64,000 nucleotides of DNA, taken from Lysinibacillus xylanilyticus (GTDB lineage Bacteria; Bacillota; Bacilli; Bacillales_A; Planococcaceae). Positions 1 to 8,319 of the stretch are shown here, piece after piece. Location: contig NZ_MDDN01000005.1 of NCBI RefSeq assembly GCF_001708185.1, positions 1-64,000 of the forward strand, given 5' to 3'. A program made the translations under genes and the position numbers. The notes beneath the pieces are model-generated. The model had not been told where the DNA came from. It made no database searches and saw only the letters and a list, made by a program, of their open reading frames with translations. Positions within the stretch are counted from its first letter, which is position 1, and each line of letters begins with the position of its first letter.

Positions 1-552
1 CGATATGTTTCTTCACCTGCACAACATGTCGCTGAAAATCGATTAAATCGTGAATTTACTGCAAGCAAACCCAACGAAAAATGGGTAACAGATGTGACGG
101 AGTTCAAATTAGGAAATGGAAAGAAAGCTTATTTAAGCGCTATTCTAGATCTTTACGATGGCTCTATTATCAGTTATGTATTGGGGCATTCAAATAATAA
201 TGAATTGGTATTTAAGACGTTTGATTTAGCAATGCTTACTTTAAAAGATGGAGAACAACCGTTACTTCATAGTGATCGTGGCTATCAGTACACATCACAT
301 GGATTTAAAAGAAGAATAGATGGAGCAGAGATGATTCATAGCATGTCCCGTGTAGGCAAATGTATAGATAACGGACCAATGGAATCATTTTGGGGAACAT
401 TGAAATGTGAAAAGTATTATTTACATAAGTACCAAACATTTGAAGCGTTACAACAAGCGATTGAGGATTATATCCAGTTTTACAATAACGATAGATACCA
501 AGAACGATTAAACGGCTTAAGCCCATTAGAATATAGGGCTAAAGCCGCTTAA
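1..552 (+). CDS. IS3-family transposase OrfB, 5'-truncated by window edge
   Basis: Catalytic (integrase-core) part of an IS3-type transposase, which cuts and joins the ends of its own element. The frame is open from base 1 to the TAA at 550-552, so the true start lies outside the window. Visible codons carry the DDE triad: Asp in KWVTDVTE (codon 31), Asp in HSDRG (codon 92) and Glu in NGPMESFWG (codon 128); the last two are 35 residues apart, the IS3 D(35)E spacing. The C-terminal YNNDRYQERLNGLSPLEYR block is typical of the IS150 subgroup. Whether the upstream OrfA and left end are intact cannot be seen. Confidence 0.93.
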   Translation, partial: RYVSSPAQHVAENRLNREFTASKPNEKWVTDVTEFKLGNGKKAYLSAILDLYDGSIISYVLGHSNNNELVFKTFDLAMLTLKDGEQPLLHSDRGYQYTSHGFKRRIDGAEMIHSMSRVGKCIDNGPMESFWGTLKCEKYYLHKYQTFEALQQAIEDYIQFYNNDRYQERLNGLSPLEYRAKAA

Positions 553-580
553 AAGCTTTTTATTATTTCCACTGTCTACT

Positions 581-597
581 TGACAGGGAGCAGTTCA
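581..597 (+). repeat. Probable right terminal inverted repeat of the IS3-type element
   Basis: The sequence TGACAGGGAGCAGTTCA follows the transposase stop by about 30 bases and ends in CA, as IS3-family ends do (5'-TG...CA-3'). The left end is outside the window, so the inverted repeat and target duplication cannot be confirmed. Confidence 0.6.
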
Positions 598-617
598 GAG
601 ATGAGAAGGTTTTTTAT

Positions 618-929
618 TTATTTCTTTTTTTCATGAATTTCTTCATGATAATAATGAATACCTGTATGTCCTCCACCTTCAGCAACCATTTCGTTTGAAG
701 CTATTTTCGTTGGGGATGTTCCAGCTTCTGTCGCGACTTCAGTAGTTATACGTTCTGAAATGTTTGTGTGCATGTCCATATTCGTTGTATTCAGATAAGA
801 TCCCAATTTAGATTTTGCACCATTGAACATACTTAATGCTTTATCTCGGTTTTCTTTTTTACTTAAATAAGATGCTGCTAATCCAGCTAACCCTGCAATC
901 ACAACACCTGTTCCTTTACGTTTTGCCAT
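618..929 (-). CDS. Small conserved-type hypothetical protein
   Basis: 103-residue protein of no family I can name. A basic start (MAKRKGTG) is followed by a short Ala/Gly/Leu stretch (about residues 8-22, VVIAGLAGLAASYL) that could be a membrane anchor or glycine-zipper segment. Then come a Lys-rich hinge and a hydrophilic tail rich in Thr, His and Glu ending EEIHEKKK. A strong ribosome binding site (GGGAGG, 8 bases before ATG) supports the start. It stands alone next to the IS end. The composition resembles YtxH-like small envelope proteins, but I would not assign it. Confidence 0.6.
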   Translation of the reverse strand: MAKRKGTGVVIAGLAGLAASYLSKKENRDKALSMFNGAKSKLGSYLNTTNMDMHTNISERITTEVATEAGTSPTKIASNEMVAEGGGHTGIHYYHEEIHEKKK

Positions 930-1157
930 TATAAATCCCTCCCAAAATAGTGGCTCGTATTATATCTTTTCCTTATTTTTATTAGACTAAACATAATTTT
1001 TATTTATGTTATAGCATATATAAGGTGAGAATTCTCTATCCCTTTCGTTTCTGTTAGATCGTTATAGTGAGGAGCCTAATTTTGTAATTATTTATGATTA
1101 TAAAGGACGAATAAAGGTAATTAATGTATTAATACTAGCAACAGGAGAGTGGTTATT

Positions 1158-1259
1158 ATGAAAGATCTAGACTTAGTATATGATTGGGTAGATTTGGCTT
1201 CATTAATAGGTGGAGCGAGTCTCTTAACTGCACTAATTTATAGTATCCTTTTACTGTAA
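1158..1259 (+). CDS. Possible 33-residue membrane peptide
   Basis: Short open frame with an AGGAG motif 8-9 bases before ATG. The product starts MKDLDLVYDWVDL and continues with a hydrophobic segment (about residues 14-33) ending in LIYSILLL. The start signal and the acidic head plus hydrophobic tail make it a credible small membrane peptide, but nothing else supports expression. It is the only candidate gene between 930 and 1424. Confidence 0.35.
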   Translation: MKDLDLVYDWVDLASLIGGASLLTALIYSILLL

Positions 1260-1378
1260 GGAGCATCTTGGATATTTTTCCACAGGAATCAATTATGCAT
1301 TCATCTCACCACCTATAGAGCGGACGACTTCTGTACCTGCCACTTCGCTTTCGGTACAAAAAACTTTTGCTAAAAAAG

Positions 1379-1420
1379 TTAAAAGGCAATCTGCATACTT
1401 AACAATTGCAGATCGCCTTA
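1379..1420 (-). terminator. Rho-independent terminator of the GNAT gene
   Basis: Imperfect hairpin AAGGC-A-ATCTGCA / TGCAGAT-C-GCCTT just past the stop of the minus-strand gene at 1425. On the minus strand it is followed by TTTTAACTTTTTT. Confidence 0.75.
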
Positions 1421-1424
1421 TTTT

Positions 1425-1706
1425 TTATTGTTTTACATCATCATAAGCATTAGATTTTTCAAATGCTGCAACTACATAGGAACAAACAGCTTCCATTTTA
1501 TAGCCATTTCCACGGGCGTATGCCGCTGCATATTCTAATAATTTTTTGGCCACACCTTGTCCACGGAGCTTATCTGATACATATGTGTGATCCATTACCA
1601 TTACTTGCCCCTTTTGTTGCCATGTAATTTCTGCTAACCTTTCCCCTTCTTGCTCATAGACAAAAGCAAGTTTATTTTCTGCTAGCTGCTGTAATTGAAA
1701 TTCCAT
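1425..1706 (-). CDS. Small GNAT-type N-acetyltransferase (YjdJ/NATD1-like)
   Basis: 93-residue one-domain acetyltransferase of the short NATD1/YjdJ class. After two N-terminal strands (EFQLQQLAENKLAFVYE, LAEITWQ) comes the acetyl-CoA loop with R-G-Q-G-V-A (VSDKLRGQGVAKKLLEYAAAYARG), then AVCSYVVAAFEKS, the fourth motif. The length matches this class, which is about half the usual GNAT size. The substrate is unknown. A good Shine-Dalgarno lies before the ATG, and the gene is monocistronic with its own terminator. Confidence 0.85.
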   Translation of the reverse strand: MEFQLQQLAENKLAFVYEQEGERLAEITWQQKGQVMVMDHTYVSDKLRGQGVAKKLLEYAAAYARGNGYKMEAVCSYVVAAFEKSNAYDDVKQ

Positions 1707-1813
1707 TTCTCATCACTCCTTTTTTTCATAGTAACATAGCCTTTTACATTTTTACAAAGATAGTGGGTGCACTTAAAAAATCCAATCCCTTGAACAAAGA
1801 TGATAAAAATAAA

Positions 1814-1863
1814 AGAATCTGCTCACTTTCCTCTAGCAATCAGGAGGAAGTGTTGCAGACTCT
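1814..1863 (-). terminator. Terminator of the DUF1002 gene
   Basis: Long hairpin pairing AGAATCTGC and CACTTTCCTC with GAGGAAGTG and GCAGACTCT. It lies directly after the minus-strand stop at 1874 and is followed on that strand by a T-rich run (TTTTATTTTTATC). Confidence 0.85.
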
Positions 1864-1873
1864 TTTCTATGAA

Positions 1874-2788
1874 TTAATTAAACCATGAAGAAATTGTATC
1901 CTTTAAATTAGCAAAGAAATTTTGCACACTTGCCCAAAATCCTTCATCTTCCATAAGTGCGCCAAATTTCTCTTTTATTGTATTGCTAATATCATCTAAT
2001 TGTTCAGACCATTTACTAAAATCAATGTCTAGCTTACTAATTTTGTCCATCAAATCAACTAGCAATTGACGGTCCTGTTCACTTAAATTAATTTCAAGCT
2101 TGTTTAATTGCTCTTGCACAATCTGTTCAACATCTTCTCGAGTTGCTGGCTTTGATTCTGCAATTTGTTTTTTGATTTCCGTTAGTAATTGTGCAACCTT
2201 GGCATCGTCCACCCCTGCTGATTGTGCAAGAGTAGTTGCAACAGATAATTCTTCGTTGGCAACATCTGTACGATCAATATCAAGTTTTTCACCTGTTGTT
2301 ACTTCGTAGGCTTTGTAAATTCCCACAAGCGCTGAATGACCTGTTACTGCTTTTGGTGCAGCCACCTGTACTGTTGCATCTTCAATACCTGCTGTTAGCA
2401 TTGCGTTTGCATACATTTCAGACGTAACTTGTGTAATATTTGATGGTGTAACAATCTCAATAACTAAACCTTCTCCTGCATTCTTGCGCGTAATTTTAGC
2501 AGAAGAATACATACGAGAGCTTGAATTACTATCTTTAATATATTTAACTAAGTCTTGACCTGATACTGTTATTTCTTCAATTTCAGGCTCTTCATCCACT
2601 TTTAATGATTTTTTAACAGACTCTTTTTCAGCCTCAGATAAGTTTGCTCCATATACGACGATCGGTACGCCTAGTTTTTCATCAATTGCTTTTGGTGGCG
2701 TATTATCAGCTGCAAAACTTGTTGCTGGTGCCATCACGCCAAATACTAACATAGTCGCTGTTAGTATTTTCATCCACGTTTTTTTCAA
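1874..2788 (-). CDS. Secreted DUF1002 domain protein (YpuA-like)
   Basis: 304-residue exported protein of the DUF1002 family, whose function is not established. Residues 1-27 are a signal peptide (basic MKKTWMK, hydrophobic core, ASFAA-type cleavage site). The DUF1002 core follows (KLGVPIVVYGANLSEAEKESVKKSL and, later, TAGIEDATVQVAAPKAVTGHSALVGIYKAYE). The C-terminal 100 residues are charged and helical and end in an amphipathic segment with FWASVQNFFANLKDTISSWF. The start is TTG with an AAGGGG motif about 8 bases upstream. A perfect 10-bp inverted repeat lies about 40 bases before the start codon, overlapping a possible -10 box. Monocistronic. Confidence 0.9.
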   Translation of the reverse strand: MKKTWMKILTATMLVFGVMAPATSFAADNTPPKAIDEKLGVPIVVYGANLSEAEKESVKKSLKVDEEPEIEEITVSGQDLVKYIKDSNSSSRMYSSAKITRKNAGEGLVIEIVTPSNITQVTSEMYANAMLTAGIEDATVQVAAPKAVTGHSALVGIYKAYEVTTGEKLDIDRTDVANEELSVATTLAQSAGVDDAKVAQLLTEIKKQIAESKPATREDVEQIVQEQLNKLEINLSEQDRQLLVDLMDKISKLDIDFSKWSEQLDDISNTIKEKFGALMEDEGFWASVQNFFANLKDTISSWFN

Positions 2789-2824
2789 ATTGTGTGACCC
2801 CTTTCGTTAGAAAACACATTTGGT

Positions 2825-2849
2825 CTGTATAATGTACGCCATTATACAG
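2825..2849. promoter_or_regulatory. Perfect 10-bp inverted repeat upstream of the DUF1002 gene
   Basis: CTGTATAATG, five bases, CATTATACAG. On the minus strand one arm reads TGTATAATG, an extended -10 hexamer, so a regulator bound here would cover the promoter of the gene starting at 2788. The regulator is unknown. Confidence 0.5.
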
Positions 2850-2867
2850 TAATTAGTACGAAAAAAA

Positions 2868-2897
2868 GACGAGAAGGTTTCAATGTTGTCTCTCGTC
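2868..2897 (-). terminator. Terminator after cvfB
   Basis: Hairpin GACGAGA...CTCTCGTC, followed on the minus strand by a run of seven T. It lies about 65 bases past the cvfB stop. Confidence 0.75.
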
Positions 2898-2961
2898 ATT
2901 TCTTTTATTCTGGCAGTATCCCCACTCTTTAGCATCTCACTATTTCGTGGCTTCTTATGCC

Positions 2962-3819
2962 CTAAATTTCTTCAGTCCAACCGTTTTGCTGTTTCACTTT
3001 ACCAGCTTTCAGCAGTGTTCCTAATGCACGTTTAAATGCAGCCTTACTCATATGGAACATTTCTTGAATTTCTTCAGGAGAGGATTTATCGCCAAAAGGC
3101 ATTTTGCCCCCAACCTCTTGTAAATAGTTTAAAATTCGCTGAGCATCGTCAGAAATACGCTCATGCTTACGTGGTAAAAGTGAACCATTCATTGAACCAT
3201 CATCTTTTACATCAATTATACGAACAACTACGTCTTGTCCAAGACGAGGTTCTGCATTACGCTCTGATTCATGGACAAAAATGCGGTACGGAATTTCTAC
3301 GCCCAATAAAAATGAGCCTACTGGTAATAAACGATATGGGCGTGCCTTAATGTTTTTATTGTGCATGTCTTCAAATGCACCTTCATATAATTCCGAGATT
3401 TTTTCTTCAGTTGCTAAACGTCCAAATAAATCACCATTGCGATCTGTACGTAATGTCATAAATACATGGTCGCCTGGCGCTGGCCAAAGCTCTGTTATTG
3501 CAGGTAAATCTTCCGCTTTCACTAGCACTTCACGTGAAGTACCGATATCTACAAAAGCCCCTTCACGCTCGGCTACTCTTAGGACACGAGCCCAACCGTA
3601 TTCACCTTGTACGAAAGTGGGGATAGCTGTCGTAGCCGCTAAATCACCACGACGATCCGCAAATAAAAATACTTCAAGGCGATCACCTACTGCAAGTGGC
3701 TCTGTTACCTCTGAAGCATTTAAAGGTAGTTCGTCAACTCCATTTGTTAAGATCCATTTCGATGCTTGTTGCTCTAATACAGTTAACGTAACAACTTCAC
3801 CTGATTTTAATTCGTTCAT
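2962..3819 (-). CDS. cvfB: S1-domain RNA-binding protein CvfB (YitL)
   Basis: 285-residue protein of the CvfB/YitL family, RNA-binding proteins linked to virulence-factor expression in staphylococci. Three OB-fold S1-type domains occupy about residues 1-65, 70-135 (GWARVLRVAEREGAFVDIGTSREVLVKAEDLP is a clear S1 strand set) and 140-215. A C-terminal winged-helix domain follows (GDKSSPEEIQEMFHMSKAAFKRALGTLLKAGKV). The length fits the family. It precedes a terminator and lies 42 bases downstream of mntR in the same orientation, so read-through from mntR is possible. The RNA targets cannot be inferred here. Confidence 0.93.
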   Translation of the reverse strand: MNELKSGEVVTLTVLEQQASKWILTNGVDELPLNASEVTEPLAVGDRLEVFLFADRRGDLAATTAIPTFVQGEYGWARVLRVAEREGAFVDIGTSREVLVKAEDLPAITELWPAPGDHVFMTLRTDRNGDLFGRLATEEKISELYEGAFEDMHNKNIKARPYRLLPVGSFLLGVEIPYRIFVHESERNAEPRLGQDVVVRIIDVKDDGSMNGSLLPRKHERISDDAQRILNYLQEVGGKMPFGDKSSPEEIQEMFHMSKAAFKRALGTLLKAGKVKQQNGWTEEI

Positions 3820-3861
3820 ATTGTCTTCCTTTCCTTCACACCATCATTTTCGCAAAAAACT

Positions 3862-4281
3862 TTATAGATTATGTTGTATCTTAGTTGCCTCTAGTTTTTT
3901 CGCGATGTCCGGATTTTCTTCCATTACCTGTACAAGATCCGCAATTCGGTCGATTGAATTCCAACTTAAATGATGTTCGATTCCTTCTACATCATCGTAA
4001 ATACGCTCTTCATCTACACCAATGATTCGCAAAAATTGCTCTAGAAGCTCATGGCGCTGTACAAGACGTTTTCCAAGCTTTTCTCCTTTGGGCGTCAATG
4101 TAAGTCCACGGTATTTTTCATAAACTAAATAACCATCTTTATCTAATTTTTGAACCATTTTTGTAACAGAAGAAGGAAGAACAGATAATGCTTCAGCAAT
4201 GTCAGACACACGGGCATACCCTTTATTAGCGATTAATAAATATATTTGTTCGATATGGTCCTCCATACTAGGTGTTGGCAT
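3862..4281 (-). CDS. mntR: Manganese-responsive regulator MntR (DtxR family)
   Basis: 139-residue DtxR-family repressor that binds Mn(II) and shuts off manganese uptake genes. The N-terminal winged helix is highly conserved ([13 protein letters not shown], then [16 protein letters not shown]). All known MntR metal ligands are present at standard positions: Asp8, Glu11, His77, Glu99, Glu102 and His103. Unlike DtxR/IdeR it has no C-terminal SH3 domain, as expected for MntR. No manganese transporter gene is nearby in the window, so its targets lie elsewhere. Confidence 0.96.
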   Translation of the reverse strand: MPTPSMEDHIEQIYLLIANKGYARVSDIAEALSVLPSSVTKMVQKLDKDGYLVYEKYRGLTLTPKGEKLGKRLVQRHELLEQFLRIIGVDEERIYDDVEGIEHHLSWNSIDRIADLVQVMEENPDIAKKLEATKIQHNL

Positions 4282-4391
4282 ATCCTATTCCCTCTCTTTC
4301 CTTTTCTTACTCTCTAGTTTACTACAAGCTTGGCTTAAAAGTTAACTGAAAATACATATGCCAGAAAAACACTACATGGGCAATCAAAAAA

Positions 4392-4424
4392 GGGCCAGCT
4401 TCATCTAGAAGTTGGCTCCACTTT
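4392..4424 (-). terminator. Terminator overlapping the comFB-family 3' end
   Basis: GGGCCAGCTTC / GAAGTTGGCTC hairpin, followed on the minus strand by TTTTTTGAT. The arm nearest the gene lies within its last codons. Confidence 0.7.
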
Positions 4425-4706
4425 ATGTCGAGGATGCTTATTTACCACATGTAATGCATGAATAATCTCTTTATTAATTCGTTCGATATTTTCAGGAGTA
4501 TTTATCACTTTAAACGCTTCATCTCGGGATTCCAAAGATGTAACATACTTACTAGGCAATGCATTCAGTGTAAGTGCCACTGCATCAAGTTCACAGATTT
4601 CACATTTACAAAATGTTTGATATTCCGGTCCTCGTAGTAGAAAGCTTACTAAACCACGCACAATTTCCTCTGTAACATTTACTAAAATAGGATCTGACAT
4701 ATTCAA
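4401..4706 (-). CDS. ComFB-family protein
   Basis: 101-residue protein of the late-competence ComFB family. The family core is visible: NVTEEIVRGLV, a four-cysteine-type cluster CKCEICELDAVALTLNALPSKYV, and a C-terminal helix. In Bacillus subtilis comFB lies in the comF operon between the helicase and phosphoribosyltransferase genes, but here it is alone. Relatives in other bacteria bind cyclic dinucleotides, which I know only at family level. The start is TTG with GAGG 8 bases before it; an ATG two codons later is the alternative. Confidence 0.85.
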   Translation of the reverse strand: MNMSDPILVNVTEEIVRGLVSFLLRGPEYQTFCKCEICELDAVALTLNALPSKYVTSLESRDEAFKVINTPENIERINKEIIHALHVVNKHPRHKVEPTSR

Positions 4707-4858
4707 ACCATCGCCTCGTTTATATTATTGTTACATTATTCCTGAAACCATAATAGCGGTAACAAGGTTTTTTTTCAAGAATCACTAGTAGTATAAAAAC
4801 GACTAGCTTCTTAGCGAGATTAATGACCTACATTTGTCACCGAATCACATCTTATTTA

Positions 4859-6982
4859 CTACTTCTTAGTTTTGATTAATCGTAATGAATTAAAAACAAC
4901 TAGTAATGTAGCGCCCATATCTGCAAAGATTGCAATCCATAATGTTAACCATCCCGGGATAACGAGTAACAGGGCCACTACTTTTAAGACTAGGGCAAAT
5001 ATAATGTTCTCTTTAATGATGCGTAATGTTTTTCTACTTAAACCAATTGTATATGGAAGTTTCGATAAATCATCACCCATTAATGCGATATCCGCTGTTT
5101 CTAGTGCTGCATCAGTGCCAGCACCTCCCATTGCAATGCCAACATTGGCTGAAGCAAGTGCGGGTGCATCATTGACACCATCTCCTACCATCGCCACTGC
5201 GCCAAACTGTGCACGTAAATCTTTAATGGCCATTAATTTTTCTGCTGGTAATAAACTTGCTCTCACATCTGTCATTTTTAAAGAAGTTGCAATTGCCTGT
5301 GCTGTTGGTTCTGCATCGCCTGTCAGCATAACTTTATGCTTTATTTTTAGACCATTTAACTTATCCAAGACATCTTTACTCTCTTGACGTAATTGATCAG
5401 CAATTCCAATCATCCCAATATACTGATCATTACTAACAGCTGCTACAACTGTTTTACCCTGTTTTTGAAGTTTTTTAACCTGTTCTTTTACCATCTCATC
5501 AACAGTCGTTAAAGTAGCAATCCATTTTAAGCTTCCTACATAGATTATTTGGCCATTAACCGTTGCATAAGCGCCCATACCTGTTACGGATTGAAAGTCT
5601 GTCGGTATAAGCTCTGTTAAATTTTTATCATGCAATGCCTGCAAAATAGCTTTAGCTAATGGATGTTGCGATTGTTTTTCAACTGCTGCTACCAGCTGTA
5701 AAACACATTCCTCAGACATCCCTTTCGCTGTAAAAATATCCGTTACAGCAGGTTTCCCTTTTGTCAGTGTACCTGTCTTATCAAATGCTATTGCTTCAAT
5801 ATGACCGAGCTGCTCTAAATGAATACCTCCTTTAATAAGAACGCCTTGTCTAGCGGCATTCCCAATTGCTGTAACGATAGCAACTGGTGTAGAAACAACA
5901 AGTGCACATGGACAACCTACAACAAGGACTGCTAATCCTTGATAAATCCAATGTTGCCAATCACCTATAAATAAAGGTGGTATAACGGCCACTAGTAAGG
6001 CAATAATCATAATTGCCGGTGTGTAGTATTTCGCAAAGCGATCAACGAACTGCTGTGAAGGTGCTTTTTCTGCCTGTGCCTCTTCAACAAGATGAATAAT
6101 TTTTGCAATTGTTGTGTCCTCTACTCGCTTTGTCACACGTACCTCTAAGGCACCTTCTTCATTTAAAGTACCTGCAAATACTTCATCATCGACCGTTTTA
6201 TTAACAGGAATAGATTCGCCTGTAATCGCTGCCTGATTCACTGCTGACAATCCACTCACTACAATTCCGTCCATAGCAATCTTCTGACCAGGTTTAACGA
6301 TTAAAATATCCCCAATTTCAATTTCCTCAGTTGGTAGCTCGAATTCATGGAAATGCTCACCATGTGCCCGCTTTACTGTTGCCGTTGGAGGAGCGATATC
6401 CATAAGCTGACGAATTGATTGACGTGCTTTATCCATCGAATACGCTTCAAGTGCCTCACTAACCGCAAACAAAAAGACAACAACAGCCGCTTCTTCCCAT
6501 TCTCCTATAATAGCCGCACCTATTATGGCAATGGTCATCAGCGTCTTCATATCAAATTCAAAGCGTGCTAGATTGCGGAAGCCTGTTTTAAAAATGCCAA
6601 TTCCCCCAACTAGAATCGCGATAATAAACATCCCAATAGCCAGTGGATCCGTTTCACTACGTATTGCCCCAAACACATATCCTAGCACTACAAATAACAA
6701 GGAAATACCAGCTAATATATTTTCTATTTTTCGATAAAAAGGTGTTGATTTTCCAAGTGTTTTTACTGTTGAATGGGATACTTTTATGCCGTCGAAAGCA
6801 CCTGCCTCTTCAAGTTGATCAACGCCAATATCACCAATAACTGTTATTTTTGAAGCACCGAAATTAACTTGTGCATCCTGTACCGCTGGAATAGCTTTCA
6901 CATTTTTTTCGAACTTTGCTGCACAGCTGGCACAAGACAAGTTTTGTAGCCTGTATTCTTGTTTAGTTGGCGTCGCTCCCAT
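4859..6982 (-). CDS. cadA: Cd/Zn/Pb-exporting P1B-type ATPase CadA
   Basis: 707-residue ATP-driven exporter of soft divalent metals at the cytoplasmic membrane. The N-terminal heavy-metal-associated domain has its CASC metal site at Cys17 and Cys20. The actuator TGES is at about 254-257, the membrane metal site CPC at 357-359 and the phosphorylated Asp in DKTGTLTKG at 401. GDGVNDAPALA and a C-terminal helix pair follow. The length matches CadA, and the Cys-Pro-Cys motif with the ArsR-type partner argues for Cd/Zn rather than Cu. The gene overlaps the end of cadC by 20 bases, so the two are cotranscribed and probably translationally coupled. Confidence 0.95.
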   Translation of the reverse strand: MGATPTKQEYRLQNLSCASCAAKFEKNVKAIPAVQDAQVNFGASKITVIGDIGVDQLEEAGAFDGIKVSHSTVKTLGKSTPFYRKIENILAGISLLFVVLGYVFGAIRSETDPLAIGMFIIAILVGGIGIFKTGFRNLARFEFDMKTLMTIAIIGAAIIGEWEEAAVVVFLFAVSEALEAYSMDKARQSIRQLMDIAPPTATVKRAHGEHFHEFELPTEEIEIGDILIVKPGQKIAMDGIVVSGLSAVNQAAITGESIPVNKTVDDEVFAGTLNEEGALEVRVTKRVEDTTIAKIIHLVEEAQAEKAPSQQFVDRFAKYYTPAIMIIALLVAVIPPLFIGDWQHWIYQGLAVLVVGCPCALVVSTPVAIVTAIGNAARQGVLIKGGIHLEQLGHIEAIAFDKTGTLTKGKPAVTDIFTAKGMSEECVLQLVAAVEKQSQHPLAKAILQALHDKNLTELIPTDFQSVTGMGAYATVNGQIIYVGSLKWIATLTTVDEMVKEQVKKLQKQGKTVVAAVSNDQYIGMIGIADQLRQESKDVLDKLNGLKIKHKVMLTGDAEPTAQAIATSLKMTDVRASLLPAEKLMAIKDLRAQFGAVAMVGDGVNDAPALASANVGIAMGGAGTDAALETADIALMGDDLSKLPYTIGLSRKTLRIIKENIIFALVLKVVALLLVIPGWLTLWIAIFADMGATLLVVFNSLRLIKTKK

Positions 6983-7334
6983 TTACAATCCCCTCTTTCA
7001 CATGTTCATAGGCAACCGTTACAATTTGATACACATGCTCATCAGCTAAAGAGTAATACATCTGCTTTCCTTTACGATACGATTTTGCTAAGTTATTATC
7101 TTTCAAATAACGTAAATGATGCGATGCTGTTGCTACTGACGAGCCAATAATGGAGGCAACATCACAAACACATAATTCATCCTCGACCGTTAAGGCATAT
7201 GCAATTTTGAGTCTTGTTTCATCAGATAATGCTTTTAAAAATTTTGCTACTCCTGATAGATCTGGCATTTGCTGTTGTACCTTTTTGACCGCTTCTTCGT
7301 TAACATGCGTTACTTCACATACTTCTTTTTGCAT
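6963..7334 (-). CDS. cadC: ArsR/SmtB-family metal sensor CadC
   Basis: 123-residue winged-helix repressor that releases DNA on binding Cd, Pb or Zn and so derepresses cadA. The core KALSDETRLKIAYAL...ELCVCDVASIIG...ATASHHLRYLKDNNL holds the metal-site pair Cys-Val-Cys and the recognition helix; the C-terminal site region is DEHVYQIVTVAYEH. In staphylococcal CadC two N-terminal cysteines complete the soft-metal site. Here the first is present (Cys6), but the second is replaced by a residue of the THV segment, possibly His10. The start is ATG with GAGG very close upstream. Two palindromic operators lie in front. Confidence 0.93.
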   Translation of the reverse strand: MQKEVCEVTHVNEEAVKKVQQQMPDLSGVAKFLKALSDETRLKIAYALTVEDELCVCDVASIIGSSVATASHHLRYLKDNNLAKSYRKGKQMYYSLADEHVYQIVTVAYEHVKEGIVNGSDAN

Positions 7335-7346
7335 TTCCTCACCTCA

Positions 7347-7364
7347 TTCAAATGTTCGTTTGAT
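7347..7364. promoter_or_regulatory. CadC operator, promoter-proximal copy
   Basis: TTCAAATGTTCGTTTGAT, an imperfect palindrome of the TCAAA-N6-TTTGA type bound by CadC. It lies 13 bases before the cadC start codon, at the predicted transcription start. Confidence 0.7.
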
Positions 7365-7371
7365 TGTTTTC

Positions 7372-7414
7372 ACTATAGCATAATATTCCATCATATTCAA
7401 ATGAGTGTTTGAAT
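7372..7414 (-). promoter_or_regulatory. cadCA promoter with second CadC operator
   Basis: On the minus strand -35 TTGAAT (7400-7395), a 17-base spacer and -10 TATAGT (7377-7372). The -35 box is the inner arm of a near-perfect palindrome, ATTCAAATGAGTGTTTGAAT (7395-7414), of the CadC operator type. Repressor at this site would block the -35 region, and the second site at 7347-7364 would cover the start of transcription. Confidence 0.8.
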
Positions 7415-7468
7415 GTAAATGATGTATATCTTTATTACTCCAATTAATTTTAAATTCACATAAGCAAA

Positions 7469-7500
7469 AAAATCAGTGCACAAAATGTACACCGATTTTT
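7469..7500 (-). terminator. Terminator of exoA
   Basis: AAAATC-GTG-AC hairpin (AATCAGTGCAC / GTACACCGATT), followed by T on the minus strand, directly past the exoA stop. Confidence 0.8.
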
Positions 7501-7508
7501 AATAGACA

Positions 7509-8264
7509 CTAGTTATTAAGCTGTAATTCGATTGGACAATGGTCACTACCCATAATATGTGAATGAATATTTGCCACATCAATTTTGTCTTTTAATCTCT
7601 CAGACACAATAAAGTAATCAATACGCCACCCAATATTACGCTCGCGTACTTTATTCATATAAGACCACCATGTATAGTGATCTCTTGTATCTGGATGCAT
7701 ATAGCGGAATGAATCCACAAAACCACTTGCCAATAGCTCAGTCATTTTTGCACGTTCTTCATATGTAAAACCTGAATTACCAACATTCGACTTTGCATTT
7801 TTTAAATCAATTTCCATATGTGCAACATTTAAATCGCCACAGTATACTATCGGTTTCTTGGCATCTAGCTCTTTTAAATATAGCGCTAACCGATCCTCCC
7901 ACTCTAAACGAAGAGGTAATCTAGCTAAATCACGCTGTGAATTTGGGGTATAAACATTCACTAAGTAAAAATCTTCATACTCTAATGTAATAATTCTCCC
8001 CTCTTCTTGTGATTCATCCTCACCAACGCCATAACGTACTGCAAGTGGCGTATGCTTTGTAAAAATCGCTGTACCTGAATAACCTTTCTTCTGTGCATAA
8101 TTCCAATATTGCTCATATCCCTCAAGTGAAATCTCCACTTGTCCAGCCTGACACTTCGATTCTTGAATACAGAAAAAATCTGCATCTACGTGATTGAAAA
8201 AATCTAAAAACCCTTTACCCAAGCAAGCTCGAATTCCATTGACATTCCAAGATATAAATTTCAT
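7509..8264 (-). CDS. exoA: Exodeoxyribonuclease III / AP endonuclease ExoA
   Basis: 251-residue base-excision repair nuclease. It cleaves DNA 5' of abasic sites and removes blocked 3' ends. Motifs of the exonuclease III family appear in order: FISWNVNGIRA (Asn7), FCIQESKCQ (metal-binding Glu), VNVYTPNS (Tyr of the active site), YCGDLNVAH (Asp and Asn), the Trp-rich DHYTWWSYMNKVRERNIGWRIDYF and the catalytic pair GSDHCPIEL (Asp-His) at the end. The length equals that of Bacillus ExoA. Monocistronic, with its own terminator. Confidence 0.96.
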   Translation of the reverse strand: MKFISWNVNGIRACLGKGFLDFFNHVDADFFCIQESKCQAGQVEISLEGYEQYWNYAQKKGYSGTAIFTKHTPLAVRYGVGEDESQEEGRIITLEYEDFYLVNVYTPNSQRDLARLPLRLEWEDRLALYLKELDAKKPIVYCGDLNVAHMEIDLKNAKSNVGNSGFTYEERAKMTELLASGFVDSFRYMHPDTRDHYTWWSYMNKVRERNIGWRIDYFIVSERLKDKIDVANIHSHIMGSDHCPIELQLNN

Positions 8265-8282
8265 TTACTGTTTCACTCCTCA

Positions 8283-8315
8283 AAAAACGCCCTCCGCCAT
8301 TAGCGAAGAGCGTAG
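8283..8315 (-). terminator. Terminator of murB
   Basis: ACGCTCTTCGC / GCGGAGGGCGT hairpin followed by six T on the minus strand, just past the murB stop. Confidence 0.8.
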
Positions 8316-8319
8316 AGTT

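Noticed and set aside
3281-3973. 230-residue plus-strand frame
   Set aside because: Antisense to cvfB and mntR, Ser/Arg/Thr-rich shadow frame without its own signals.
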